Shown: in pieces, positions 16,974-25,956 of the stretch
How the letters are laid out: the number at the start of each line of letters is the position of its first letter
Position numbering within the stretch: the stretch's first letter is position 1
From: Cytobacillus massiliigabonensis
Lineage (GTDB): Bacteria > Bacillota > Bacilli > Bacillales > Cytobacillaceae
Direction: 5' to 3'
DNA: 64,000 nt
NCBI RefSeq assembly: GCF_900199725.1
Contig: NZ_LT904904.1
Coordinates: 1,827,932-1,891,931 of the forward strand
The notes under the pieces: generated by a model
Told to the model about the DNA's origin: nothing
The model's input: the letters and a program-made list of their open reading frames with translations, nothing else
The model's database searches: none
Program-made: the position numbers and the translations under genes

Positions 16974-18686
16974 ATGTTGGAGTTTACTAAACAACGAGAT
17001 TCACTAAATATCATTAAGATAGCAATGAAAGTATTTGAAAATACGAGTGAGGGAGTAATGATTACTGATGCCCGCGGCAGAATTATTTCAGTTAACCCAG
17101 CATTCGAAATTGTCACAGGCTATAATGCCGAAGAAGTAATGGGCAATAATCCAAATATTCTTCAATCTGGTGTGCATGATGAAAATTTCTATCAATCCAT
17201 GTGGAAGCAAATATATGATACAGGTGTATGGAAGGGTGAGATTTGGAATAAGCGTAAAAACGATGAGCTCTATCCTGAATGGTTAACCATCAGCGTCATT
17301 AAAGACGATAGTGGGGATGTAACAAACTATGTTGGGATATTTAGTGATATATCAGATCAAAAATGTGCAGAAAAACAACTTAGGTTTTTAGCACATTATG
17401 ATTCGTTGACAGGAGTTGCGAATCGCTACAGTTTGAATAAGCGATTAGAAGGATTATTGCAAACGGCCGAAAAATATCAACAGCAGCTGGCCATTCTGTT
17501 TCTTGACCTTGATCGATTTAAGCAAGTGAATGACACGTTAGGGCATAACTATGGGGACATACTTTTAAAACAAGTATCCTCCAGGCTGAAAGGTCTAATA
17601 AAAAATAAAGATATGATTGCCCGTCTCGGTGGAGATGAGTTTGTCATCGTTTTACCAAATCTGAAGCACCCGAAAGAAGCTATTCATATCGCCGAACTTA
17701 TCATTGAGTCTCTATCCAAATCATTTTTGCTGGAAAGTCATGAAGTGTACGTCACGGCAAGTATCGGTATTAGCCTGTATCCGCTTGATGGAATCGACAC
17801 GGATACCTTGCTAAAGAATGCAGATAAAGCGATGTATGATGCAAAATCTTGCGGGAAAAACCAGTATGAGCTATACCATCAGGAAATGCATCAGCATGAA
17901 TCAAGGCAAATGATTTTAGAGACATACTTACGGAAGGCATTGGAACGAAATGAATTATACCTTGTTTATCACCCAATTGTAAATACAGATTCATTGGAGA
18001 TAGTAAGCGTGGAAGCACTTGTTAGATGGAAACAAAAAAAACTAGGCGACATTCCTCCATCAGAATTTATCCCTCTTGCGGAAGAAATAGGATTAATTGT
18101 TCCATTAAGTGAGTGGATTATTCAGAAGGCTTGCGAAGACCTAAATAGCTTCCATTTAAACGGCGCAAAAATTAGAATGAATATTAATGTTTCAGCACTC
18201 CATTTTAATCAGGGCGGATTTGTTAAGTCTTTAAATGAGATTTTTCAAAGGACAAATGTTAGTACACGACATATTGTACTAGAGCTAACTGAAAGCATGA
18301 TTATGCCAAATGCAGTAGAAACCGTAGATAAGCTTGTTAAATTAAAGCAGCTTGGTATAAAATTATCAATAGATGATTTTGGAACTGGTTACTCCTCATT
18401 AAGTTATTTAAGTCGCTTTCCTCTTGATACACTAAAAATTGACCAAAGTTTTATTAAAGGGATTGCTTTGTATAAAGAGAATCGTTCGATTGTTCAAGCA
18501 ATCATTATGATGGCTAATCGTCTGAATTTAAAAGTGGTTGCTGAAGGCGTAGAAAATAAGAAGCAATATGAACTGTTGAAGAAGGAAAAGTGTGACTTTA
18601 TCCAAGGTTATTACATTACAAAACCACTCCCAAAGCATAAGCTGTTAGCATTATTGCAAAATTGGGATGGGAACAATTTTATATAA
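16974..18686 (+). CDS. PAS-GGDEF-EAL cyclic-di-GMP protein
   Basis: A 570-residue cytoplasmic protein with no membrane segment. Residues about 15-135 form a PAS sensor domain. The GGDEF domain has an intact RLGGDEF motif at 218-223 (cyclase active site). The EAL domain has EAL at 347-349, DDFGTGYSS and the ENK region of the metal site. Both catalytic centres look intact, so it may make and break c-di-GMP. It lies between rnpB and ypsC, where I recall no such gene in B. subtilis. AAGGATG is its likely ribosome site. The PAS ligand is unknown. Confidence 0.92.
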   Translation: MLEFTKQRDSLNIIKIAMKVFENTSEGVMITDARGRIISVNPAFEIVTGYNAEEVMGNNPNILQSGVHDENFYQSMWKQIYDTGVWKGEIWNKRKNDELYPEWLTISVIKDDSGDVTNYVGIFSDISDQKCAEKQLRFLAHYDSLTGVANRYSLNKRLEGLLQTAEKYQQQLAILFLDLDRFKQVNDTLGHNYGDILLKQVSSRLKGLIKNKDMIARLGGDEFVIVLPNLKHPKEAIHIAELIIESLSKSFLLESHEVYVTASIGISLYPLDGIDTDTLLKNADKAMYDAKSCGKNQYELYHQEMHQHESRQMILETYLRKALERNELYLVYHPIVNTDSLEIVSVEALVRWKQKKLGDIPPSEFIPLAEEIGLIVPLSEWIIQKACEDLNSFHLNGAKIRMNINVSALHFNQGGFVKSLNEIFQRTNVSTRHIVLELTESMIMPNAVETVDKLVKLKQLGIKLSIDDFGTGYSSLSYLSRFPLDTLKIDQSFIKGIALYKENRSIVQAIIMMANRLNLKVVAEGVENKKQYELLKKEKCDFIQGYYITKPLPKHKLLALLQNWDGNNFI

Positions 18687-18696
18687 GGGTGAAATT

Positions 18697-19830
18697 ATGT
18701 TTGATTTAATAGCAACATCAGCTATGGGGCTTGAAGCCTTAGTAGCAAAGGAAGTTCGTGATCTTGGATATGAATGCTCAGTTGAAAACGGCAGGATCTC
18801 ATACAAGGGTGATGCATCAGCAATTGCACGCTCAAACTTATGGCTGCGGACAGCTGACCGAATTCGAATAAAAATTGGTGAATTTAAGGCAACAACATTT
18901 GATGAGCTTTTTGAAAAAACAAAAGCACTTCCTTGGGAAAACTTCTTGCCTGAAGATGCAGAATTTCCTGTTACAGGAAAATCAGTTAAATCCAAGTTGT
19001 TTAGTGTATCTGACTGTCAGGCAATTGTTAAAAAAGCGATTGTAGAAAGAATGAGAAAACATTATAAGAAATCAGGATGGTTTGATGAAAACGGTCCACT
19101 TTTTAAAATCGAAGTTGCCTTGCATAAGGATGTTGCTTTATTAACAATTGATGCCAGCGGTAGCGGGCTCCATAAACGGGGATACCGTGCGGGGCAAGGG
19201 GAAGCACCATTAAAAGAAACACTTGCTGCAGCCCTAGTTATGCTGACAAATTGGACACCTGACAAGCCGTTTGTTGATCCATTTTGCGGCTCTGGCACAA
19301 TACCTATTGAAGCAGCTTTAATTGGTCAAAATATTGCTCCTGGCTTCAATCGTGAATTTGTTTCCGAAGGGTGGCATTGGGTTCCTGAAAAGGTTTGGGA
19401 AGAAGCGAGAATGGAAACAGAAGATCTTGCCAGCTATGACCAGCCATTAGATATTACAGGGACAGATATTGATCACCGAATGGTAAAAATCGCTGAAGAA
19501 AATGCATTTGAAGCGGGACTTGGTGACTTAATTCAATTCAAGCAAATGCAGGTGAGAGATTTCACTACAACAAAGGAATACGGCGTGATTGTAGGGAATC
19601 CGCCATATGGAGAACGTTTAGGAGACAAGGATGCGGTCCAAAAAATGTATGCAGAAATGGGTGCTGCCTTGGCACCATTAGATACATGGTCTATTTATAT
19701 TCTTACTTCTAATGAACAATTTGAACAATACTATGGAAAACCTGCAACTAAGAAGAGAAAGCTATTTAATGGCTTTATTCGCACAGATTATTATCAGTAT
19801 TGGGGAAAGCGTCCGCCAAGAATAAAATAA
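18697..19830 (+). CDS. ypsC: THUMP-domain 23S rRNA guanine-N2 methyltransferase-like protein YpsC
   Basis: A 377-residue RNA methyltransferase of the RlmL/UPF0020 family. The N-terminal THUMP-type RNA-binding region (1-155) is followed by a SAM domain with FVDPFCGSGTIPIEAA and the catalytic NPPYGERL motif. ATG 18697 follows AAGGGTGAAA and overlaps nothing; a longer frame from 18667 has no ribosome site. The GGDEF-EAL gene ends 10 bp before, so read-through is possible. The target base is inferred from the family. Confidence 0.9.
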   Translation: MFDLIATSAMGLEALVAKEVRDLGYECSVENGRISYKGDASAIARSNLWLRTADRIRIKIGEFKATTFDELFEKTKALPWENFLPEDAEFPVTGKSVKSKLFSVSDCQAIVKKAIVERMRKHYKKSGWFDENGPLFKIEVALHKDVALLTIDASGSGLHKRGYRAGQGEAPLKETLAAALVMLTNWTPDKPFVDPFCGSGTIPIEAALIGQNIAPGFNREFVSEGWHWVPEKVWEEARMETEDLASYDQPLDITGTDIDHRMVKIAEENAFEAGLGDLIQFKQMQVRDFTTTKEYGVIVGNPPYGERLGDKDAVQKMYAEMGAALAPLDTWSIYILTSNEQFEQYYGKPATKKRKLFNGFIRTDYYQYWGKRPPRIK

Positions 19831-19899
19831 TGAGCATATTTTCTCCTGATCATGAATACGATATATTTATATCAAAAATGGTCAGGAGGGCTCTTTAAT

Positions 19900-20073
19900 A
19901 TGTATGATTCAAAAATTGATTTCAATAAAATCTCTCAATCTTTAACTGATACGATCGAAGCACTAAAGGCAGATAAGAATGTATTATCATCTACGGCTCT
20001 CGAACAGCTTCAACATGCTCAAAATGAGCTCCATCAAGCAATGTCCTACTCACTCTCATCCTTACATAAATAG
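19900..20073 (+). CDS. Small hypothetical protein, 57 residues
   Basis: An acidic helical peptide starting MYDSKIDFNKISQSL and containing a Leu/Gln-rich helix (LEQLQHAQNELHQAM). No recognised family. A strong AGGAGGG site precedes the ATG, which makes it a convincing gene. It follows ypsC at about 70 bp and is followed by a GC-rich hairpin. Confidence 0.65.
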   Translation: MYDSKIDFNKISQSLTDTIEALKADKNVLSSTALEQLQHAQNELHQAMSYSLSSLHK

Positions 20074-20098
20074 AAAATAAAAATATGCGGTATTAAGT

Positions 20099-20142
20099 AA
20101 GCGTCCCCGTAAGGACGGATCAACGGGGGCGCATAGTTTTTA
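20099..20142 (+). terminator. GC-rich hairpin after the 57-residue gene
   Basis: GCGTCCCCGT (20101-20110) pairs over 10 bp, with one G-T pair, with ACGGGGGCGC (20123-20132). A T-run begins four bases later. Confidence 0.7.
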
Positions 20143-20179
20143 AAAAGTATTCTGTATGAAGGATGAATACTAAAATCGA

Positions 20180-20665
20180 GTAAGAGCAATGAAGAGAAGC
20201 CCTTCATAAGATGGAAAAATGCTATTATTGAGCCAGATAACTGAGGATAGGACCCTTTTTTAGATGAATGAAGGTCAAATATGAACCAGAGAACTGAAAA
20301 AAAGTACTTCAATAGATGAATGAAGACCGAACCTAAGCCAGAGAACCGAAAAAAGGTGCTTCATAAGATGGATGAAGACCGAACCTAAGCCAGAGAACCA
20401 AAAAAGGTGCTTCATGAGATGGATGAAGACCGAACCTAAGCCAGAGAACTGAAAAAAGGTGCTTCATAAGATGGTTGAAGACCGAACCTAAGCCAGAGAA
20501 CCGAAAAAAGGTGCTTTAAAAGATGAATGAAGACCGAACCTAAGACAGAGAACCGAAAAAAGGTGCTTCATAAGATGAATGAAGGCCAAACCTAAGCCAG
20601 AGAACCGAAAAAAGGTGCTTCAAAAGATGAAAGAAGGCTGAAACTATGCCCCAGAGAACCGAAAG
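20180..20665. repeat. 52-bp tandem hairpin array, about nine copies
   Basis: The marker AGAGAAC recurs at 20288, 20340, 20392, 20443, 20495, 20547, 20599 and 20653, steps of 52, 52, 51, 52, 52, 52 and 54 bp, with a decayed copy near 20234. Each unit has a CCAGAGAACCGAAAAAAGG half and a hairpin half in which GGT(G)CTTCAT pairs with ATGAAGACC, leaving one bulged G. The period is not a multiple of three and no frame with a ribosome site crosses it, so it is not coding. It fills the gap between the 57-residue gene and the convergent NERD gene. Outer copies are more degenerate than inner ones. Confidence 0.9.
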
Positions 20666-20671
20666 TATTTT

Positions 20672-21577
20672 TCATTCATAATATGTCCATTGACGAACCC
20701 CCATTATTTTGAAATTTTCACTTAAAATCCTTCTTATTCTTTTTTTAGACTTCACTACCTTACACCATTCATGAATGATATTTGTAGTAACTTTTTTTTC
20801 AGGAAAAAGAAGTTTATATTCTTCTACACTTCTCATCACAGCAGCTTCAACTGCTTCCTCGAACCCGCATTTATGACAAATACATATTTTACCCATATTA
20901 GAAACTGTAATGGAGGTACAATTAACACATGTAATTCCCTTATGCATTTCCTCATATTTATAAGATGGTAATTGATTAAAAGGAGGATCTTGAATATGAT
21001 GAAGGATTAGTTTATCAGCCATTCTGTTATGTTTTTCATTTAGCTTTGTGGAGCTCTTATTTAGTTTTTTCAAAAAGCTATTCACTTGTGTTGGTAAAAT
21101 AAATGGTTTGTCGAGAGGTGTTTGGTATAAGGTGAATTCGGGATTGATATATACGATAGAAGAATGAATGGGGATTGTAATTCCAAGGGAATGAAGGAAC
21201 TGACGCAGTAAAGATTCACTTCTTATTAATTGAATCAATGGGTTATTTATTTCGGATTTTGGAATCTTATATAATTTATCTGATTCATAATAATAGTTAC
21301 CTTCATAATTTTTCACTTCGAAAAGATAAATAGTATCAGACATTATTATGAGTGAATCAATTTGAAAGAGAGTATTATTTTGTTTGAGCAGCAGATCATT
21401 TAAGATCAAACATTCACATTGAAGCTGTTCTGTTAGTGAATCAAACAGTATTTCGCCCTCATATCCTTTTTTTAGATTAAAATAGAGCTGTTTAACCTTG
21501 GAAGATAAACATATTCGGGAATCTAAGGCTTTCAGTATTAATAATTCAATAGATTCCATTCGAGGTTTATAAATCAT
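20672..21577 (-). CDS. NERD-domain (nuclease-related) protein with zinc ribbon
   Basis: A 301-residue protein. Residues about 30-145 form a NERD domain, a relative of restriction-type nucleases, with YEGE near the start, then QIDSLII and LFEVKNYEG carrying the D...E-x-K residues. The C-terminal third holds CVNC and CHKC, a probable zinc ribbon. The biological role is unknown; members are often called nuclease-related without proof. ATG at 21577 is chosen since AGAAAGGA is 9 bases upstream; an ATG at 21586 is part of that region. The tandem array begins 7 bp beyond its stop. Confidence 0.8.
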   Translation of the reverse strand: MIYKPRMESIELLILKALDSRICLSSKVKQLYFNLKKGYEGEILFDSLTEQLQCECLILNDLLLKQNNTLFQIDSLIIMSDTIYLFEVKNYEGNYYYESDKLYKIPKSEINNPLIQLIRSESLLRQFLHSLGITIPIHSSIVYINPEFTLYQTPLDKPFILPTQVNSFLKKLNKSSTKLNEKHNRMADKLILHHIQDPPFNQLPSYKYEEMHKGITCVNCTSITVSNMGKICICHKCGFEEAVEAAVMRSVEEYKLLFPEKKVTTNIIHEWCKVVKSKKRIRRILSENFKIMGVRQWTYYE

Positions 21578-21863
21578 TGTCAACATCCTTTCTTTTTTTG
21601 AAGTTCCAAGTCTATTATAATAAAAAATGGAAGGGGTTTTCCAAAATCAAGTAAAAATTTTGTCATAAATGAACCTCCAGATATTATGATCCTAGTTTAA
21701 ATATGCGTACCGGTGTCCATTATATATATAGATAAGATAGTTAAAAACTAGTCAGCAGTTATTCTTTTAATCGTGTACACAATAACAGTTAATATAGCTA
21801 GTGATAAGAGGGCGGGCAGAAAGCACGCTCTTTCACTATTTATTAACTATCCAGAAACATTAC

Positions 21864-21891
21864 TTGACACTGACTCAATATGCGATAAAAT
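21864..21891 (+). promoter_or_regulatory. Probable sigma-A promoter of ypvA
   Basis: TTGACA (21864-21869), 16 bases, TAAAAT (21886-21891). The transcript would start near 21898 and carry a leader of about 135 nt. Confidence 0.6.
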
Positions 21892-21936
21892 GGTTGTTGG
21901 TCTTTTGTTTATATAACCATTGAGAAATTTAAATTC

Positions 21937-22031
21937 CTAGAGCGGATAGAAGTAGAGAACTCGGAGTGTTGGGGATCTTCCCAACCATAGATTGCAGCTC
22001 TAACCTCCGAACTCTAGAACGGAGGGATACT
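21937..22031 (+). promoter_or_regulatory. Foldable ypvA leader with possible ribosome-site switch
   Basis: AGAG and CGGAG (21954-21966) can pair with CTCCG and CTCT (22005-22015). Inside is a 6-bp hairpin, GTTGGG (21968-21973) with CCCAAC (21980-21985). The same CCTCCG can instead pair with CGGAGG, the ypvA ribosome site (22020-22025). The two pairings exclude each other. No known riboswitch class or T-box motif is recognised. Confidence 0.45.
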
Positions 22032-23954
22032 ATGCAAAGCAGGATGCCATTTGCATTGTCCAAAAGTGAATCATTTTTTGAAAAATTAAGTGAATGGATT
22101 GGCGATGTTTTTTACGATATATTGCCTGAAGCAGGCTTTGAATTACGTGATGAACAAATTTTTATGGCTTTTCAGGTGGAAAAGGCATTTAAAGAAAAGA
22201 AGGTTATCTTTGCAGAAGCAGGTGTGGGAACTGGGAAAACACTTGTTTATTTACTATATTGTATTGCCTATGCTAGATATGTAAACAAGCCTGCGATTAT
22301 TGCATGTGCAGATGAAACATTAATTGAGCAGCTTGTGAAAAAAGAAGGAGATATTGCTAAGCTTGAAAAAGCATTAGGGTTAACGATTGATGTAAGGCTT
22401 GCAAAATCAAGAGATCAATATTTGTGTTTAAATAAGTTAGACAGGCTTATTGCAACAGAAGATATGGATGCCTATAATTCCATCTATGATAGACTTCCAG
22501 AATTCGTTCATTCTGGTTCTTCCATGCAAGTGTTTGAAAAATATGGTGACCGCAAGGAATTTCCTGAACTTCCTGATGAAAAATGGGGAAATATTGCTTG
22601 GGATCCGCTTCAGGATTGCTTCACATGTGAAAAGCGCCATCGTTGTGGACAAACACTTAATCGGGACTACTATAGAAATGCCAAAGATATTATCATATGC
22701 TCCCATGATTTTTACATGGAGCATATTTGGACAAAGGAATCAAGAAAGCGTGAAGGGCAGCTGCCATTGCTGCCAGATAGTTCTTGTGTTGTATTTGATG
22801 AAGGGCATTTGCTTGAATATGCTTCTCAAAAAGCACTGACATATAGACTTACTGAACAAACACTTGAAACACTTTTAACGAGATTAATGGAAAATTATGT
22901 AAGGGAAAAGACATTAAATATAATTGATGATGCAATTATTCAAAATGAACGGTTCTTTTCTGCTTTAACGGACGCCTCTTCTGTTACTGAAGGATCTGAT
23001 AAAAGAACCATTCAAAAAACTGCAGAGGTCTTGAAGCAAGGAAGAAGGCTGCTTGATCTAATAAGTTCATTAGAAGAAGAGCTTGTGTTTGAAAGTGAAA
23101 TGTATGTAATTAATGAATATGATTTAAAAATTGTTGAAGAATATTTGGAGCAGATTTCTTATTCACTTTCGCTTTTCTTAAAGGATTTAAAAGGAATTAC
23201 CTGGTTTGAGGAACATGATGGGGAAAGAACACTCGTCATAATGCCGCGAATGGTTGAGGATATAATGAGGGAAGAAGTCTTTTCGCAAAAGAAACCTTTC
23301 GTTTTCTCTTCAGCTACTCTATCAGAGAATAAATCATTTGATTATATGGCAAAAAGCCTTGGGATAGACAATTACTTATCTTTTTCCGTTGCCTCACCAT
23401 TTGATTATGAGGAGAATATGGTCATTTCCATGCCGAGTTTTTCTGAAAACAAACTCGATGCAAAAATGCAATATGTCCATAGGCAAATTGAACAATCTGA
23501 GGGCAGAGCATTAGTATTGTTTACTAATAAACAAGAACTGCTAAGCTTTAAAAAGTATATAACCGGAAAGACCACCCTTTCTTTATATTTTGAAGGGGAT
23601 GCTGAAATTAGTACATTGGTGTCAAGTTTCCAAAATGATGAGCATTCTGTCCTTTGCTCGGTTCATCTATGGGAAGGGCTGGATATTCCCGGAAGATCAC
23701 TTGAAAATGTCATTCTATTTGCATTGCCTTTTCCGCCGCATGACCCGGTTTTTACAGCAAAACGCGAAAGTGTAAAAGAGCCTTTCAAAGAAGTGGATTT
23801 GCCATACATGATTCTTCGATTAAGGCAAGGAATTGGTCGGTTAATTCGTACACATGAGGATAAAGGAACTGTTCATATTCTAATAAATGAGAATGAAAAA
23901 CAAGAAGTAATTGAATTAGTTAAAAGTGTACTGCCAACTGTATTAAAAGTGTAA
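22032..23954 (+). CDS. ypvA: DinG/Rad3-type ATP-dependent helicase YpvA
   Basis: A 640-residue superfamily 2 helicase of the XPD/DinG group. Walker A is GVGTGKT near residue 65 and Walker B is FDEGH. Cysteines at about 131, 196, 199 and 205 (CFTCEKRHRC) fit the [4Fe-4S] site of this family. Motif VI is RQGIGRLIRT near the C-terminus. Likely acts in DNA repair or structure removal; the substrate in Bacillus is not established as far as I know. GGAGGG directly supports the start at 22032; the frame extends further up only through the leader. Confidence 0.9.
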   Translation: MQSRMPFALSKSESFFEKLSEWIGDVFYDILPEAGFELRDEQIFMAFQVEKAFKEKKVIFAEAGVGTGKTLVYLLYCIAYARYVNKPAIIACADETLIEQLVKKEGDIAKLEKALGLTIDVRLAKSRDQYLCLNKLDRLIATEDMDAYNSIYDRLPEFVHSGSSMQVFEKYGDRKEFPELPDEKWGNIAWDPLQDCFTCEKRHRCGQTLNRDYYRNAKDIIICSHDFYMEHIWTKESRKREGQLPLLPDSSCVVFDEGHLLEYASQKALTYRLTEQTLETLLTRLMENYVREKTLNIIDDAIIQNERFFSALTDASSVTEGSDKRTIQKTAEVLKQGRRLLDLISSLEEELVFESEMYVINEYDLKIVEEYLEQISYSLSLFLKDLKGITWFEEHDGERTLVIMPRMVEDIMREEVFSQKKPFVFSSATLSENKSFDYMAKSLGIDNYLSFSVASPFDYEENMVISMPSFSENKLDAKMQYVHRQIEQSEGRALVLFTNKQELLSFKKYITGKTTLSLYFEGDAEISTLVSSFQNDEHSVLCSVHLWEGLDIPGRSLENVILFALPFPPHDPVFTAKRESVKEPFKEVDLPYMILRLRQGIGRLIRTHEDKGTVHILINENEKQEVIELVKSVLPTVLKV

Positions 23955-23958
23955 TAAG

Positions 23959-23989
23959 AAAATCCCCTCGTTTGAGGGGATTTTTTTAT
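23959..23989. terminator. Bidirectional terminator between ypvA and the MIP18 gene
   Basis: AAATCCCCTC and GAGGGGATTT arms around GTTT, with a T-run on the plus strand and A-run before it. Confidence 0.9.
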
Positions 23990-24291
23990 TAACGTCCAAT
24001 CTGCTTTAATCCATCTGGAGTCATCTTTTCTGGAGACCAGGCAGGCTCCCATACGAGGTTAACCTCTACCTTGGAAATTTCCTCCATCTCTTCTAGACAG
24101 TATCTTACACCGCTAGTAATGCTGTCATGCAAGGGGCATCCAGGCGTTGTTAATGTCATTGTCACGTAAACAGAATCCTCTTCAGGAAACTCGATATCAT
24201 AAATTAACCCTAAATCAACTACATTTATATTAAGTTCAGGATCCATTACTCTTTTTAAATTGCTTAGTACTTTTTCTTTTAATGTCATCAT
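23989..24291 (-). CDS. MIP18/DUF59 (SufT/PaaD-like) iron-sulfur maturation protein
   Basis: A 100-residue MIP18-domain protein. Diagnostic features are VMDPELNINVVDLGLIYD and the TTPGCP motif with its reactive cysteine. Family members help insert Fe-S clusters into client proteins. It lies 11 bp downstream of the NnrS-like gene in an apparent operon headed by the second Crp/Fnr gene, so a respiratory or nitrogen-oxide Fe-S client is a reasonable inference. Ribosome site AGGAGGG. Confidence 0.85.
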   Translation of the reverse strand: MMTLKEKVLSNLKRVMDPELNINVVDLGLIYDIEFPEEDSVYVTMTLTTPGCPLHDSITSGVRYCLEEMEEISKVEVNLVWEPAWSPEKMTPDGLKQIGR

Positions 24292-24302
24292 GTTTAACCC
24301 TC

Positions 24303-25547
24303 CTATTTAGTAACTACTTTAGCAATGGCAAAACAGAATAAGAAGCATGCGATTGTAAATAATAACTGACCAGATATGAAAACTGCTTTGCTGCCGATGA
24401 AAAGAGAAAGAGCAACACCAATAATTCCGATTACGAGACATACAAATACAGGTGTGGATGCACGATCATTAACCATATCCTTAAGTGCAGGAACATCCTT
24501 TTTTCCAATTTCCTTGCTGTATTTTGCTGTCCACCATAAGAAGGGGACAATTTTATATAAGTAGCCAATGATACTAAAGGCTATCCAAAAGAAAAGATAC
24601 ATCATTAGTAAAGGACCAATTGCTTTAGGAAAAACACCAGTTAGAGCTGTGATAACAGCTGCCAAATGAATCAATCCGCCGCTTAAAATGGCGATCAGCG
24701 CAAAAGTAAACGAGCGGTCCAGCTTCTTTTTAACCCTTTTCTTTAGGATGAGTGAAATATGATAAATAAATATGGAAAATCCAATGAGCTGCAGCAATAG
24801 ACCAGTTGTTAAAGCGGCGTTTGACTCTGTAAAGAAGGAGACAATTGCAACTAGTAATCCTCCAGCATAAAACGGATAAACAAATTTTGCAGGCTTCATG
24901 CTGTATCCATGGGATAGCGAGAACATTGGCACCATTTTATATGAAAAGCCAAAAATTAGCATCGTAAACCAGCCAGCCGTTCCAAGCAGTAAATGGCTTT
25001 TAAAGATTGCGAAATATTGATTGGCTGCCGCTCCTGATTTCATGCTATATAGCATGGTTATTCCTAGAGCAATCGTAAGAAGCAGACAAACCAATGCGCT
25101 GCCAACATATAAGGTTAATATATTTGGCTTTGCTTGTTTACGTAAGGTCATAAACATTTGAAAAAGGAACATGAGTATCCCAATTAATGTGATGATTCCA
25201 GGGATGAGCGCGTTTTGTGGATCATGAAACAAGAAATGTGCAAATGCAAAAGTCCCGATGGCAGTCACACCAAATTGAATAAAGCCAAATGTTTCATTCC
25301 AAATTGGAGTCAGGAAAGCGACGGGAACGAGCTGATACATAGCACCCATTGCAATCATTAGCGCCCAGCCTAAAATGAACAGATGAGCTGCTGACCAGAT
25401 GCCAGGAACGCGGAATTGGCCATCCATTAAAAAATCGCCTTGAAACAAAAGTAAAATCTGTGATGCCATCAAAGCGGCCATGCTGACAAAAATAAAAGAA
25501 AATGGGAGTTTAATATTTGTTTCATTGCCTGAAGCTGAAGGACCCAT
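24303..25547 (-). CDS. Twelve-helix NnrS/heme-copper-oxidase-like membrane protein
   Basis: A 414-residue protein with about 12 hydrophobic helices. Three spaced segments share a pattern G-x2-Y-[QK]-[LMI]-VP (GAMYQLVP, GFSYKMVP, GYLYKIVP), and histidines occur in helices (HLFILGW, SHLLLG, LIHLAA). This resembles NnrS or oxidase subunit I relatives tied to nitrogen-oxide metabolism; heme binding is not proven. ATG at 25547 is preferred (AAGGTG six bases upstream); the in-frame extension to 25682 runs into a dispersed repeat. Upstream are two DUF2249 genes and a Crp/Fnr gene. Confidence 0.65.
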   Translation of the reverse strand: MGPSASGNETNIKLPFSFIFVSMAALMASQILLLFQGDFLMDGQFRVPGIWSAAHLFILGWALMIAMGAMYQLVPVAFLTPIWNETFGFIQFGVTAIGTFAFAHFLFHDPQNALIPGIITLIGILMFLFQMFMTLRKQAKPNILTLYVGSALVCLLLTIALGITMLYSMKSGAAANQYFAIFKSHLLLGTAGWFTMLIFGFSYKMVPMFSLSHGYSMKPAKFVYPFYAGGLLVAIVSFFTESNAALTTGLLLQLIGFSIFIYHISLILKKRVKKKLDRSFTFALIAILSGGLIHLAAVITALTGVFPKAIGPLLMMYLFFWIAFSIIGYLYKIVPFLWWTAKYSKEIGKKDVPALKDMVNDRASTPVFVCLVIGIIGVALSLFIGSKAVFISGQLLFTIACFLFCFAIAKVVTK

Positions 25548-25616
25548 CTTCATCACCTTCTTTTTAAAGGAAAATTTATAAGTGAATGTAGCTTGCATCT
25601 TTGAATAATATGTTCT

Positions 25617-25741
25617 ACGTCCAGCTCCAGCGCCTACCCCCTCGAGGTCATAAGCCAATCCTCCCAAAAAGGTAGAGAACACCTTTCCGTGAGGCTCGTC
25701 TTATGCTATGCCTGAGGCTGAGCAAGGCACTTCCGCATTAG
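25617..25741. repeat. Dispersed intergenic repeat, copy C
   Basis: Starts GTCCAGCTCCAGCGCCTACC and ends GCTGAGCAAGGCACTTCCGC, with an inner AAGGTAGAGAACACCTT hairpin. Sits inside the apparent operon, between the second DUF2249 gene and the NnrS-like gene. Confidence 0.78.
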
Positions 25742-25744
25742 TTT

Positions 25745-25951
25745 TTATTTTGTAATCTCTATTAAATAGCTTCCATCTTCCCGTTCAGATGTTACATGTT
25801 TATATCCTTTTTCATCTAATTGCTCATATAAAAACATCGGTCTTCGATCATTAATAATTGATAATGTTTCACCTGCGGATAAGGATTCCAGTGCATCAAG
25901 CGTCCTCATCATTGGCTGAGGCGGTTCAAGTCCCCGATTATCTAGAATCAT
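25745..25951 (-). CDS. DUF2249 protein (second of pair)
   Basis: A 68-residue protein beginning MILDNRGLEPPQPM, with the typical DUF2249/TusA-like core LEPPQPMMRTLDALESLSAGE and a charged C-terminal half. The Cys of true sulfur-carrier TusA proteins is absent, so sulfur relay is not implied. Start 25951 follows AGAGGGTAA; the longer frame to 25987 overlaps the gene upstream. It is 5 bp from the end of that gene. Confidence 0.78.
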   Translation of the reverse strand: MILDNRGLEPPQPMMRTLDALESLSAGETLSIINDRRPMFLYEQLDEKGYKHVTSEREDGSYLIEITK

Positions 25952-25956
25952 AGTAA

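Noticed and set aside
20046..20312. Minus-strand 88-codon frame running into the tandem array
   Set aside because: No ribosome site, and composition follows the repeat; the period is not a multiple of three.
20180..20665. CRISPR array
   Set aside because: The whole 52-bp unit repeats, with no unique spacers between short repeats, and no cas genes are nearby.
21898..22031. T-box or known riboswitch in the ypvA leader
   Set aside because: No T-box consensus or other aptamer core was recognised; recorded only as a possible new switch.
25548..25682. 45-residue N-terminal extension of the NnrS-like protein
   Set aside because: The extension is encoded by dispersed repeat copy C and has no ribosome site.
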